A DNA stretch of 64,000 bases from contig CAJNDS010001813.1 in the NCBI GenBank assembly GCA_905221605.1, forward strand, positions 126,001-190,000. Direction: 5' to 3'. The position numbers and the translations under genes were made by a program. This document shows, in pieces, positions 35,863 through 44,530 of this stretch (the first letter of the stretch is position 1; each line of letters begins with the position of its first letter). This DNA comes from Symbiodinium natans. Its lineage: Eukaryota; Sar; Dinophyceae; Suessiales; Symbiodiniaceae. Under the pieces are notes generated by a model that saw nothing but the letters and a program-made list of their open reading frames with translations, had not been told where the DNA came from and did not search any database.

Positions 35863-38506
35863 TCTCTTCTTCCTTCCTTCCGTCGCACATAACCTCCCAG
35901 AGGGAGGTCGCCCTCACGGGCGTGCTCCACTGAGTCTGTCGGTGAAATATGGTGGGGAGGGTGGGGTTACATCTTGTTCGATTGCCCCCCTCTGTGCCTC
36001 CCCAAAGCAACCCACGACTCATTGGCCAAGGAGTTGTCATGCTCGCCTACTGCACTCGCCACTTCCCGAGAACTCATCAAACATGCCCTACAATCACAAG
36101 CAGGATGCCTACAACCGGGCAACGACGAGTGCTCTTGGTCGGCACCATGCTGTGCTCGGGTCACTTCACCAAGGGTCCTCGGGGTAAGGGAAGGGGAATA
36201 GCCCAACGACAACATATCGGGGGAAAAGGGACCGGTGAAGACTCCCGTTTGGTGCGACTCTTCGCCCTCGATATTGGCATCGGGCTTTGGTCTGGTGAAA
36301 CTCGCGAGTGCTCTTCTGGTGGCATCCCCTCTTCCCTGCTGCTCCGTCATCATTCCTACCACGGACTCCCCCTTAACTAGCTGGACTGGCAAGCCAATAG
36401 GATACAGCAGGTCGTCTGCCAGCCGGGTGCCAACTCCGGAAGGGTTGTGTGAGGCAATGTGCACAACTCCCACTGTGGTGTCTCCGTCGTTCATTGAGGG
36501 TAATGATGGAAACAGCTTGCCATGTTTCGTGGGAGAACCTTTTAAGGGTAACGATGGTAAACAGCTTGCCATGTTTTGGGTGGAAGCTCGGGACTCGTGG
36601 GCCTCCTTCCCTGTTGTGCCATCTGGCTCCCTGGGGGACGAGTCCAGTTTGTCATGGCACGCATCGGTGGTGCATGCAAATGCCCCGGTTTCGGCTCTCC
36701 TCCTTCTTGAGGAGAAGGGGGCAGGTGGCTCCCACTGTGTCCCCATTGTTCCTTGAGGGTAACGATAGAAACAGCTTGTCATGCTTTAGGGTAATGATGG
36801 TAAACAGCCTGCCCTATTGGGGGAGGAGCTTGGGACTCGTGGGCTTCTTTTCCACTTTGTGTGGTTCGGCCTCCCTGGTGGTGAGATCCAGGGCTCAGCA
36901 TGGTGATACTGGGTGGATACAAACAAGATCCCTCCTCAACCCTCTTGGTTACAACTGGAAAGGAAAAACTATGATCTGAGGTCAAGACCATGCGACGAAC
37001 GGGGTTGAGGTTGAGGAGGGGCATGGATTTGGATTTGGGCTTGCAGAACGACCTTTGTGCAGGAGGGTGCTCCCACTACAGGACTGAGAAACCTACCTCG
37101 GTTGGGGGACTTAGATGTGGAATAGGGGGGGCGAGCCTGTCCTGGCGGTGTCCCTCCCCACTTGCCGCTCAATCGCTATCACTGATGCCTTCGTGCTCTC
37201 TCCTTCGTCTATGTTCTGGTAGTCGGTGGCGACGTGGTGGTAGAGGTACTCCCGGTTGTGGCGCTGCATAGGTGTAGTAGGCGCGGGTCGTGTTGTAGTT
37301 CGCTCCCATGGGGCTTTCAGGTGGCAGTGGACGTGGCGTGGGGTCTCTAGGTGGGGACCAGTGAGTCGTGGTCGATGTCTCCGGTGCAGTATGGGCACGG
37401 TGAGCTTCATGTAGCGTTTCGAGCGCTTCTCTCGCCGTATGAGCTCTGGTGATCACCTGCTCGAGGATGCCACGCATATGTTCGCCTCTCAAACCCGCCC
37501 CCACTTGTTGCGTGAGTTCGTCCAGTAGCTCCGCCGCTTCTTTGCATACGAGCCGCCCCCTTTCCATGGCTGCCGACTCTGCTTTGGTGGGCGATAGTGG
37601 CCCGTGTGCTTGGATGCGCCTGGTGGTCTCCCGGAACATATATGCGATGGTCTGCAAGTCTTGCTGGATGGATTCGGTAGTGGAAGGTGGTTGGTTGGGC
37701 CAGGGTTCCGAGAGGAGGTGTGCCAGCCTAATGCCTTCTTCGAGCTCTGGTGTTTCCAGTTGTTGTGCGGCGCTCCCCCCGGTCGTGGTTGCTGCTGCTA
37801 TGGTGGTTGCGGTTGGGGGGGGATCTTGTGGCTCGTGTTGTTGTAGTGTGGGTGGTTGGGCAGGGTCGTGCGTGTGGGCTGTGTGTGCTGGCAGTGGGTG
37901 TTCGCTTGTGTGGGGGACCTGTGATTGGCTCTCGATTGTATACGCCGTTTCCTCCTCCCAGTGCTGCGCGATCCAGCTGCGAATATGGCTAACAGCTTCT
38001 GCTAGCTTGGTGGCTGCTTGCTGCTCCACGAATGGTACGGTTTCGCGGATGACTTGGATTGCTTGGTGGAGCTGGGTGGCCGGTGGATTGTTGTCTTGTC
38101 TGGTTGTGACCTCAGCTGCTCCGTGCGCGAGTGCCAGTACATCTGCTGGGTGTGCTGGGGCGGTGCTTGCTGGTGTGTTGGCTGCGGTGGTGTTAGCGTG
38201 TTCGCGTGGTTGTATTGGTTGCAGTGGTGGAGGTGGTAGTGGTGGTTGGCTCCATGCTGGTGCTCTGGCCACGAGGTGTTTGCTAGCTGCCGCCATGCTT
38301 GTGAGCTCGACAATGGTTTGTAGTTGTTCCGTGGCGGTGTGCTCCGGCGGTGTGCTGGTGTTCGCTGTGCCACTCTCCCCGCGCAACCTGCGAAGGAGTT
38401 TTGTAATGAGGTGGTGTGCGTGTGCTGCTGCGCTTTCTGCTTCCCCCCAAGCTTGCCAGTCAGAGACAGATTGCACCCCGTCCATCTGTTCGATACCGAG
38501 CCTCTC

Positions 38507-38544
<38 letters not shown>

Positions 38545-41500
38545 GGTACAGAGGGCACGCACCCTAAACCAAAAACCCAGAAGCACCAAACTCTAAAACC
38601 CTAAACCCTAAACCCCAAACCCTAAACTCTAAACCCCAAACCCTAAACCCTAAACCCTAAACCCCAAACCCTAAACCCTAAACCCCAAACCCCAAACCCT
38701 AAACCCCAAACCCTAAACCCTAAACCCGAAACCCTAAACCCTAAACCCCCCACGGGGCGCCTCGAGGTGTCTACGCCCAGCATGGGCATGACAAACTCCG
38801 GGAGGATGGTCAGCACAATAACCTTGGGTTTAGGGTTTAGGGTTTAGAGTTTAGGGTTTAGGGTTTGGGTTTGGGGTTTGGGGTTTAGGGTTTAGGGTTT
38901 GGGGTTTAGGGTTTAGGGTTTTGGGGATAGGGTCCCCTCCTAAAGGTTTAACTGTTAGGGTCCCTATTGTAGTTTCTACAAAAGCCCAAAAGGTTAAAGT
39001 CCGAAGAGCCAGCCAGAAGAAAGCCAAGTAACGGTGTCAAACCAGTTCATCCGCCAGTTGCCTGAATGGTGTGCGTAGGGAGTCGAGTTCTGGGGTTTAG
39101 GGTTTAGGGCTACTCGGTGCCCCCCCCCCCCACCCCCGCAAAAAGTACAGTTCCACTTAGGTCAGAAGTACCTGGACCTTCAAGTAGCACCAGACCATGG
39201 CCCGCAGAGCTACTTGTATGTCCTAGCGCTCTTGGGTTTGGGGTTTAGGGTTTAGGGTTTAGGGTTTAGGGTTTAGGGTTTAGGGCCGGGTCGAGACCGA
39301 AAGTCAGAAAGACCTGTAGACTGTAGACGCAGACGGTTCCAAGAAAAACCCTAGTCTCCGACTACGTGGGCAGAGAAGGGCTCTGCCCCAAAAACCTGCA
39401 TTCTTACAGGCCACCCCCCCTACAGTTTAGGGTTTAGGGTTTAGGGTTTAGGGTTTAGGGTTTAGGCTGCTTGCGTCCAGGATGCCAGAAGAGCAGAAGA
39501 AGTTCTTGCAGCCGTAGGCGCAGAGCCGCAAGCACAGCTCTAAGACAAAGAGGGCCTCAAAACCAGGAGAACCTTGCAAAGCCTTCTATCCCTGAACCTC
39601 AAACCCTGAATTCTCAGCAAGTCTAATTTCATGTGAGCCGTAGTTCAGAGGTCAAACACCCAAGCCCACATTTGTGCGTGGAGATCGACTTCAGTAAGGG
39701 AAGGCGGTTTCTCAAAGCCATCCGTAGCTCGCAAGCCTGCGTGCTGCCAGGCAGCATTGTAGACTGCGGACACGATGTGGAGAGAATCCTCTGGAAAATC
39801 CCTAAACCCCAAACCCCAAACCCTAGACCTCAAACCCTAAACCCACCCACCCTGCGTCCGGGAGTCGAAGCCTGCGTTTTGGGTTCAGGGGTTCGGGTTT
39901 ACTACTATTTGTTTAAGAACCCCACCCAAAAAGAAACATTTAAAACAAATAGTAATTCCTATATTGCCCTTATAAGTTGCGTAAGAACCCCTCCAAAAAA
40001 TATAAACAAAGTAATCCCTTGACTGCCCTTATAAGGAAGAATATTTTGATTCTTGAGGGGGGGAGGTTCTTGAGCACTTCGTAGTTGAGGTTTAAGTTGA
40101 GGACTTGGGAGGAGCCGTGCGCCCAAAGTAAACCACAAACCTTTCGTAGGATTGAAGATTGGCGAGACGCTCCTTCTCCCAAACGGCATGGGCTGATACG
40201 CTGACTCTTGCCCTGAGCCCTAAACCCGAAGCCCTAAACCGTACACCCTAAACCCTAAAAGTCCAAACCCTAAACCCCAAACCCTAAACTCCAAACCCTG
40301 AACCCTAAGCCCTAAACCTCCTCAACCCCAAGCCCTCAACGACAGAAGCCCTATATCCTAAACCCTGAACCCCTGGCAGCCTCAAAGTCCTCCCAAACCC
40401 TGCAGGACTTAGAAGCAAACGCTCTGAAGCCCTGTGTTGGGGTTTAGGGCTTAGGGCTTAGGGCTTAGGGCTTAGTGCTTAGGGCTTAGGGTTTAAGGTT
40501 TAGGGCTTGGGGCAGTTTAAGGTTCCCATAGCAACGGTCCGGCAGGTCGACAGTTCGATGCAATGCTTGCCACTGGATTGCGACGCCGATCAGCGCCGAG
40601 TTCGTAAGGATCCTTGGGGGTGGTTGGGGGTGGTTGGGGGGGACGGGTTAGGGTTTAGGGTTGAGTGTTGAGGGTTGAGGGTTGAGGGTTTAGGGTTTAG
40701 GGTTTAGGGCTCAAAACCCCCAAAATCCTTAAACCCGAAAACCCTAAGCCCCTAAACTCTACACTACCCTAAACCGCTAAACCCCTAACTCTAAACCCCA
40801 CAGCCCTAAACCCCTAAACGCGAAACCTCAAAACCGTAAACCCTAAACCCTAAACCCTAAACCCGAAACCCTACACCCTAAACCCTAAACCCTAAACCCT
40901 AAACCCTAAACCCTAAACCCTAAACCCTAAACCCTAAACCTAACCCTAAACCCTAAACCCTAAACCCTAAACCCTAAACCCTAAACCCTAAACCCTAAAC
41001 CCTAAACCCTAAACCCTAAACCCTAAACCCTAAACCCCAACCCACCCCCCCCCCCCCCCCCCCCCAAGCTTCTTTTCAACGATGTCGAGTTGCAGCAAGC
41101 CGAAGAACAGCTCAAAGTGCATGGAGTCCACGACTTTGCGGAGGTTTGGACCACAGCAGCCTCCTTAGGGGGCTTTAGGAGTCTGGGGTTTAGGAGTTTT
41201 TAGGTTTAGGATTTAGGAGTTTAGGGTTTAGGAGTTTAGGAGTTTAGGTTTTAGGAGTTTAGGGTTTAGGAGTTTAGGGTTTAGGAGTTTAGGTTTTAGG
41301 AGTTTAGGGTTTAGGAGTTTAGGGTTTAGGAGTTTAGGGTTTAGGAGTTTAGGTTTTAGGAGTTTAGGGTTTGGGGACCCGAGATGGCCTCATTAGGGTT
41401 TAGGGGCGGGATCCGCCACGCCGAGGGCGCTTAGGGAGATTGTGATTTCAGGGCTTAGTGTTTGTGGAACAGGGCCTTCCGTTAGGGCTTGGAGCTATGA

Positions 41501-42956
41501 ACAAGGCGTGGGGGGTGACCATTCCCTAACGTTGAACCCTACACCCCAAACCTTCAACCCTAAACCCTAAACCCTAAACCCTAAACCCTAAACCCTAAAC
41601 CCTAAACCCTAAACCCTAAACCCTAAACCCTAAACCCTAAACCCTAAACAAACTGCGAGGAGTCCAACACCCATGCTCCAACCTCCCGAACAAAATCTAA
41701 AGCCGAAACCCTAATCCCTGAACCCTAAACCCCCAAACCCCTAAACCCCTAAACCCTGAACCAAACCCCAAACGCCTAAGCCCCAAAGGAACCCACACCT
41801 TACATCGACCCCTCAGGTCAATCAACCCTAAACCCTAAACCCTAAACCCGAAACCCTAAACCCGAAACCCTTCAAGTATGCCCGTTAGCCAAAAGCAGCT
41901 CATCCTCGACCTTGGGTTCTTAGTTGTTTTCGGGTATTTATGGTCTTTGCTTGGGTTTTGGGTTGTAGGGTTTTAGGGTATTTATGGTTTTTTGTTGTTT
42001 GGGTTTAGGGTTTTAAGGGTTTTGGGGTATGTATGATTGTTGTGTGGGCTTTAGGGTCTGAGGGCTTTAGAGTTTTAGGGTTGTTTCGGGTTTTAGGGTT
42101 TTTGGGTTTTAGGGTTCTATTGGGGGTTTTGGTTTAGGAGGGCAAGGCGCTCGACATCATCGTGGACCATGTGAGGAGACCTTGGAAGGCCAAGGCAACG
42201 GTTGAGGGGGGTTTAGGGTTTAGGGTTTGGGGTTTAGGGTTTAGGGTTTAGGGTTCAGGGTTTAGGGTTTCGGGTTTAGGCTGAGGCTTGAGGGGCTAGG
42301 GTGGCTTTGTGGAGTGTTGCGGGCTTGCATGAGAATGTTGAGGACAAGGATGTCACATGTTTCAGTAGCTGGGAGGGGGTTGAAGTTTAGGATTGATGTG
42401 GGGTTTGGCCTAAACCCTAAAGACTCAACCCTGCCCCTGAGCCCCAAACCCGAAATCCTGATTCAGGTTTCGTGCTCCGCGGGCTTGGGAGCCTCAGAAG
42501 GTCTTGCATCCTGGGGCTTGCAGTGAAGGTCGGAGAAGACTGGCCCCAACCTACGCCGAAAGCCTAAACCCTAAAGAGGAGACCCCAAACTCTGAAGCCT
42601 GTAGATTGCCGCCGGCCCTACATCCCCACCCCTTCGGGTTCCGGGGTTGTGGGGTTCGAGGGTTTTTCTACACCCCAGACATCTCAAAGGCCATACTTCA
42701 GAACCCTTTAGAGAAGGCAAGGGGCCATATTAAGGGACCATATAATCCCTAAACCCTAACCCTACACCCCCTAACCCTAAACCTACAAAACCCAAAACCC
42801 AAAACCCAAAACCCAAAACCCTAAACCCTAAACCCGAAACATCCCAAGACCTTACAAGGCATCGCAGGCGCTCAGAGTCGAAGACATGGACATCGAGGAT
42901 CCCCTCAGGCAATTGCCTCCAGCTTCCATCTGGGCTTCCGCCGTGGCTTCCATCTC
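24993..42956 (-). CDS. Voltage-gated cation channel (one 6-TM domain plus EF-hand), at least 15 small exons
   Basis: Exons that join in phase, 5' to 3': 42956-42856; 42550 to about 42465; [join not resolved] 41160-41097 ([13 protein letters not shown]); 40612 to about 40530 (S1, [15 protein letters not shown]); 39788-39756 ([11 protein letters not shown]); 39555-39475 (S2, [15 protein letters not shown]); 38822-38761 (S3, [15 protein letters not shown]); 34293-34209 (S4); 33145-33084 ([16 protein letters not shown]); 32041-32003 (S5, [13 protein letters not shown]); 31077-31011 ([13 protein letters not shown]); 29886-29807 ([14 protein letters not shown]); [gap: filter exon not found] 26197-26130 (S6); 25795-25720; 25174-25150; 25076-24993 (EF-hand). 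In this superfamily S4 senses voltage and S5-S6 form a Ca or Na pore. Donors are a mix of GT, GC and GA; acceptors AG. The first Met and C-terminus are not found. Resemblance is to the alveolate one-domain channels; no search was run. Confidence 0.85.
25077..25149. repeat. Inferred intron made entirely of telomere repeat
   Basis: Read on the minus strand it begins GACCCGAAACCCTGAACC and ends AAACCCTAAAG: 73 bases, GA-AG, all heptamer-derived. It separates LHYKKK from SEKLRLF, both in phase. Confidence 0.6.
25252..25314 (-). CDS. Extra exon within the channel region (alternative or from another gene)
   Basis: 63 bases, phase 0, [19 protein letters not shown], acceptor TTTCAG|GCG and donor TTG|GTTTAGGG made by a telomere array. 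It does not fit in phase between the flanking channel exons, so it may be alternative or unrelated. Confidence 0.45.
25720..25795 (-). CDS. Channel exon: post-S6 segment
   Basis: [20 protein letters not shown] then ARVDD. Acceptor GTGGAG|GCG, donor GATTT|GTATG, followed by a TG microsatellite. Confidence 0.88.
26130..26197 (-). CDS. Channel exon: S6 helix
   Basis: [18 protein letters not shown] then NVMT. Acceptor CCCAG|GACATGG, donor ACAG|GCGCAAG (GC). Joined to 25795 it reads [20 protein letters not shown], the conserved end of S6. Confidence 0.9.
26380..26610 (+). repeat. Degenerate dispersed repeat, copy 2
   Basis: Related to 24410-24660. Lies in the intron upstream of the S6 exon. Confidence 0.6.
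26641..26691. mobile_element. MITE-like family C, short copy 2
   Basis: A compact inverted repeat: AAGACTCCCAAACCCCTTAG and complement, with almost no loop. Confidence 0.8.
27075..27185 (-). repeat. Element shared with the inside of the 21.4-kb MITE
   Basis: Shares CCCCAAAAGG, CTTATATACACTCACCAA and GAACCCTGCTTCATATG with 21431-21560. Confidence 0.7.
27495..27666. mobile_element. MITE-like family H, copy 1, with TA tract inside
   Basis: Ends CACTGTTTGCTTCAACCCCC and GGGGGGGTTCTTAAAAGC, then AAATAGTA. A TA microsatellite lies inside. Confidence 0.8.
27778..27876 (+). repeat. TTTAGGG array, about 14 units
   Basis: Mostly perfect heptamers with one TTTAAGG. Confidence 0.96.
28027..28092 (-). 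CDS. Exon-like stretch, - strand
   Basis: [20 protein letters not shown] then SK, acceptor CTGAAG|CT, donor CCAAG|GCTTC (GC). It lies between pore and S6 exons of the channel but does not look like that region. Confidence 0.35.
28155..28400 (+). repeat. CACG/CA microsatellite
   Basis: CACACGCACACGCAC-type tract (mainly 28284-28393); frames across it are artefacts. Confidence 0.9.
29143..29264. mobile_element. MITE-like family A, copy 4
   Basis: Ends ACTTGGAGGTTCAGGGTACT and AGTACCCATGACCCTCCCAGT. Confidence 0.75.
29500..29635. mobile_element. MITE-like family G, uninterrupted copy
   Basis: Contains GCATGGGCCATTAAAAGGG, TTATATACCCCTTTTCTAC, GCATCAGAACCCTTTAAGGG and the end CCCATGAAACTACCCTTAG. 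It serves as the empty-site reference for 57735-57945. Confidence 0.8.
29807..29886 (-). CDS. Channel exon: pore-helix region
   Basis: [19 protein letters not shown] then IHTLLLCR, matching the turret and pore helix. The selectivity filter should follow but was not found. The donor is CCG|GTTTAGGG, where GT belongs to a TTTAGGG array. Confidence 0.8.
31845..31923. repeat. TA/TATG microsatellite in a channel intron
   Basis: Intron between the S5 exons; similar TA tracts at 32927-33016, 35212-35390 and 47327-47350. Confidence 0.9.
32003..32041 (-). CDS. Channel exon: S5 helix (39 bases)
   Basis: Acceptor CTTAG|GTTTTGG, donor ACAT|GTGCCT. Joining gives [26 protein letters not shown], a continuous S4-S5 linker and S5 helix. 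Confidence 0.85.
32615..32705 (-). mobile_element. MITE-like family K, copy 2 (inverted)
   Basis: GGGAGTAGTAGGGAGCATTA and GGGAGCCTTGGGTTAC match the complement of copy 1. Confidence 0.65.
32746..32850. mobile_element. MITE-like family H, copy 2
   Basis: 105 bases; TACTATTTGTATAAGAGCC and GGGTTCTTAAGCAAATTGTA at the ends. Confidence 0.85.
32885..33065. mobile_element. MITE-like family H, copy 3 (5' end lost), with TA and TG tracts
   Basis: 3' end GGGGGGTTCTTAAGCAAATA then GTA. The body is mostly TATA and GTGT microsatellite. Confidence 0.7.
34209..34293 (-). CDS. Channel exon: S4 voltage sensor
   Basis: YVSSSSN then [16 protein letters not shown] and RVLRI: eight arginines, nearly all at every third position, the signature of an S4 helix. 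Acceptor GACAG|GTATG; donor CATT|GTGCGG. Joined to 33145 it continues [11 protein letters not shown]. Confidence 0.9.
34326..34435 (+). repeat. TTTAGGG array, about 15 units
   Basis: Directly upstream (minus strand) of the S4 exon. Confidence 0.96.
35558..35695. mobile_element. MITE-like family C, copy 5 (uninterrupted)
   Basis: Ends TACCCAGAGAGCC and GGGCTCTTTGGGTA; centre CATATTAGGATCCCGATGAT without telomere units. Confidence 0.85.
35967..36782 (-). CDS. 271-codon ORF in the nested island, doubtful
   Basis: ATG at 36782. Contains [20 protein letters not shown] and [20 protein letters not shown]. It includes one arm of the internal tandem duplication. The plus strand is also open over much of the same stretch (36235-36756), so strand and reality are uncertain. 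It lies downstream of the 438-codon frame on the same strand. Confidence 0.3.
   Translation of the reverse strand: MTSCFYRYPQGTMGTQWEPPAPFSSRRRRAETGAFACTTDACHDKLDSSPREPDGTTGKEAHESRASTQNMASCLPSLPLKGSPTKHGKLFPSLPSMNDGDTTVGVVHIASHNPSGVGTRLADDLLYPIGLPVQLVKGESVVGMMTEQQGRGDATRRALASFTRPKPDANIEGEESHQTGVFTGPFSPDMLSLGYSPSLTPRTLGEVTRAQHGADQEHSSLPGCRHPACDCRACLMSSREVASAVGEHDNSLANESWVALGRHRGGQSNKM
37169..38485 (-). CDS. 438-codon single-exon ORF in the nested island, function unknown
   Basis: ATG at 38485 in a CAGATGG context, TGA at 37169. The protein begins [20 protein letters not shown], is rich in Ala, His, Pro, Thr and Glu, has helical stretches ([36 protein letters not shown]) and a basic C-terminal region ([19 protein letters not shown]). 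Length, helical centre and Pro-rich linkers would fit a gag-like or structural protein, but no zinc knuckle or other signature is visible. It is by far the longest intact frame of the right contig and unbroken by telomere repeats. Confidence 0.55.
   Translation of the reverse strand: MDGVQSVSDWQAWGEAESAAAHAHHLITKLLRRLRGESGTANTSTPPEHTATEQLQTIVELTSMAAASKHLVARAPAWSQPPLPPPPLQPIQPREHANTTAANTPASTAPAHPADVLALAHGAAEVTTRQDNNPPATQLHQAIQVIRETVPFVEQQAATKLAEAVSHIRSWIAQHWEEETAYTIESQSQVPHTSEHPLPAHTAHTHDPAQPPTLQQHEPQDPPPTATTIAAATTTGGSAAQQLETPELEEGIRLAHLLSEPWPNQPPSTTESIQQDLQTIAYMFRETTRRIQAHGPLSPTKAESAAMERGRLVCKEAAELLDELTQQVGAGLRGEHMRGILEQVITRAHTAREALETLHEAHRAHTAPETSTTTHWSPPRDPTPRPLPPESPMGANYNTTRAYYTYAAPQPGVPLPPRRHRLPEHRRRREHEGISDSD
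38933..39021 (+). mobile_element. MITE-like element E, copy 2 (in a channel intron)
   Basis: Matches 13835-13920: CCTCCTAAAGGTTTAACTG, GTAGTTTCTACAAAAGCCCA, AGCCAGCCAGAAGAA. Its left end abuts a TTTAGGG array. Confidence 0.8.
39904..40084. mobile_element. MITE-like family H, copy 4, with internal duplication
   Basis: Ends TACTATTTGTTTAAGAACCC and GGTTCTTGAGCACTTCGTAG. The left half is repeated inside (GTAAGAACCCCTCCAAAAAA, then GTAATCCCTTGACTGCCC). Confidence 0.8.
40836..41040 (+). repeat. Longest CCCTAAA array (about 28 units)
   Basis: Almost perfect; runs into a C homopolymer at 41047-41065, just downstream of the pre-S1 exon. Confidence 0.97.
41170..41380 (+). repeat. Array of variant units TTTAGGAG and TTTAGGG
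   Basis: Alternating TTTAGGG-TTTAGGAG with a 15-base period repeated about ten times; a higher-order repeat. Confidence 0.93.
41545..41650 (+). repeat. CCCTAAA array, about 13 units
   Basis: Perfect heptamers over most of its length. Confidence 0.96.
42690..42749. mobile_element. MITE-like family G, truncated at a telomere array
   Basis: CCATACTTCAGAACCCTTTA and GGCCATATTAAGGGACCATA, then directly CCCTAAACCC. Confidence 0.7.
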
Positions 42957-43649
42957 CTGCAAACAAGTGGTTTAGGGTTTAGGGTTTAGGGTTTAGGGCT
43001 AGAGGGTCCCGAAGCCCTTCACCCCAGACCTTAGGGTGAACTAAGCCGGCCCTAAACGCTTCACCCTGCCAATGGTAGCCGCGCGCCCCCCCGCAAAAGG
43101 ACGCGGGAGTCCCTGAGTGAACCCTAAACCCTAGACCCCAACCCTAAACCCTAAACCCTGAAAACTTTCGAAAGCAACCACAAAGACGGCTCCTGGATTC
43201 CCACAAAAGAGTCCAACACCGCCTATTTAAGGAGTGCACCTGGCACTACCTCAAGAACCCAAAGAATACCTTTTTCTTTAAGGTTATTACTGCAACACCC
43301 CGTATAGGAATTTCAGGTAACCAGCCAAAAAACCCAGGCTTTGGGTACTTAAGGTATGAAGTGAGTTAAGGAACATTCCATAATCAAATCGTATTAAGCT
43401 CCCTGGGGGGGCCTGAAAGCCTGGCCGCACGTAATATAGGGGCCTGAATAATCAGGGTTTAGGGTTTAGTTGTTTTTTTGAGGGTTTAGGGTTTAGGGAT
43501 TAGGGATCAGAATACGGTTTGGAGCGCTATTCTGGTATACTTATAAAAGGGACGAGAAGGGAACAATATTAGTAATTATTTCGACCCCTATGCTAGTCGA
43601 ATCATCTGAAGGGCTTCTGGGCCAGCAAAGCCATGCCAGGCAACCCTAA

Positions 43650-43776
43650 ACTATTATTCTTTGTTTAAGAACCCCACAAAATTAAGGACATTTTCCTTAT
43701 AAGGGTACTATGGGGACACTTATATCTTTTTTTTTTTTTTTTTGGGGGGGGGGGGGGGGGTTCTTAGCAAATAGTA
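43650..43776. mobile_element. MITE-like family H, copy 5
   Basis: Ends ACTATTATTCTTTGTTTAAG and TTCTTAGCAAATAGTA; long T and G homopolymers inside the right arm. Confidence 0.8.
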
Positions 43777-44011
43777 ATAAAAACTAACCCTAAACCCAAA
43801 CTCCTGAAACCCTTAGCTGACCCCCGCCACTATCTACTGCATGATCCTACCATGCGGGGTTCAAACAAAAAAACATCCTAGAACCTTGAAAACCAATCAA
43901 ATGTCTGGGAACCTTTTCTGTCAGTTTCTGTGGAGGAGGAGGGGGAAAGTGTATGGCTAGCGCTTTTCGGCTGAGAGAGATTTAGGGTTTAGGGTTTAGG
44001 GTTTAGGGTTG

Positions 44012-44095
44012 AGAGCAAAGCTCCTCCCGCATGTCGAACAGTCCCGAAATCGGGCTGATCTTGGGGTCGGGCTGGCGACCAAGCCGATTCCTGCT
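44012..44095 (-). CDS. Exon, - strand, probably of the channel N-terminus or a neighbour
   Basis: RNRLGRQPDPKISPISGLFD then MREELC; acceptor near CTTCACAG. 3' side is a TTTAGGG array. Confidence 0.45.
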
Positions 44096-44219
44096 GTGAA
44101 GGGCTCTTCTTTTATTGTATAATATTCTACCCTAAACCCTAAACCCTAAACCCTAAACCCTAAACCCTAAACCCTAAACCCTAAACCCCAAACCAATTGC
44201 CAGGAAGGAGCGGGCTTAC

Positions 44220-44295
44220 GATCTCGGGCAGCCGCAGGGCATGAAATCCAGTGGATTCATTCGGCTGCTCGATGTCGGAGGCGAGCAACTCGGCC
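44220..44295 (-). CDS. Exon, - strand
   Basis: SAELLASDIEQPNESTGFHA then LRLPEI, with donor GTAAGCC after 44220. Follows 5' to the 44012 exon; no family recognised. Confidence 0.45.
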
Positions 44296-44414
44296 GAGGC
44301 TCTTAGGGTTTCGGGGGTTCTAGGGTTTAGGGTTTAGGGGTTTGGGGTTTGGGGTTTAGGTTTTAGGGGTTTAGGGTTTCGGGTTCGGGGTTCAGGGTTT
44401 GTCCCTTGATGTGG

Positions 44415-44530
44415 GCCCTTCGTTGGGAAACCCTTAGGTACCCTCGAAAACTCTTGGGCCCACACTTCCGAACCCCTTTAGGGAAGGTAAGGGACTACAT
44501 TCAGGGGCCATGTAACTTCCCTTAGCACTA
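44415..44530. mobile_element. MITE-like family G, copy 2
   Basis: ACACTTCCGAACCCCTTTAG, CAGGGGCCATGTAACTTCCC; used as reference for the interrupted copy at 53990-54117. Confidence 0.7.

Larger units (their letters stand above)
35745..38560 (-). other. Telomere-repeat-free island nested in the channel's S3-S4 intron
   Basis: This 2.8-kb block has no TTTAGGG array, unlike everything around it. (CT)n microsatellites in the same orientation mark both ends (35821-35860 and 38508-38542). It contains two long minus-strand frames and an internal tandem duplication (about 36464-36640 against 36726-36900, unit spacing about 263 bases, including GTAACGATGG-AAACAGCTTG motifs). It may be a mobile element or a nested gene; I see no reverse transcriptase, integrase or transposase. 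Confidence 0.65.

Noticed and set aside
35745-38560. Island as an LTR retrotransposon
   Set aside because: The two CT tracts are in direct orientation but no long terminal repeats, polymerase, integrase or protease motif is visible; left as unknown.
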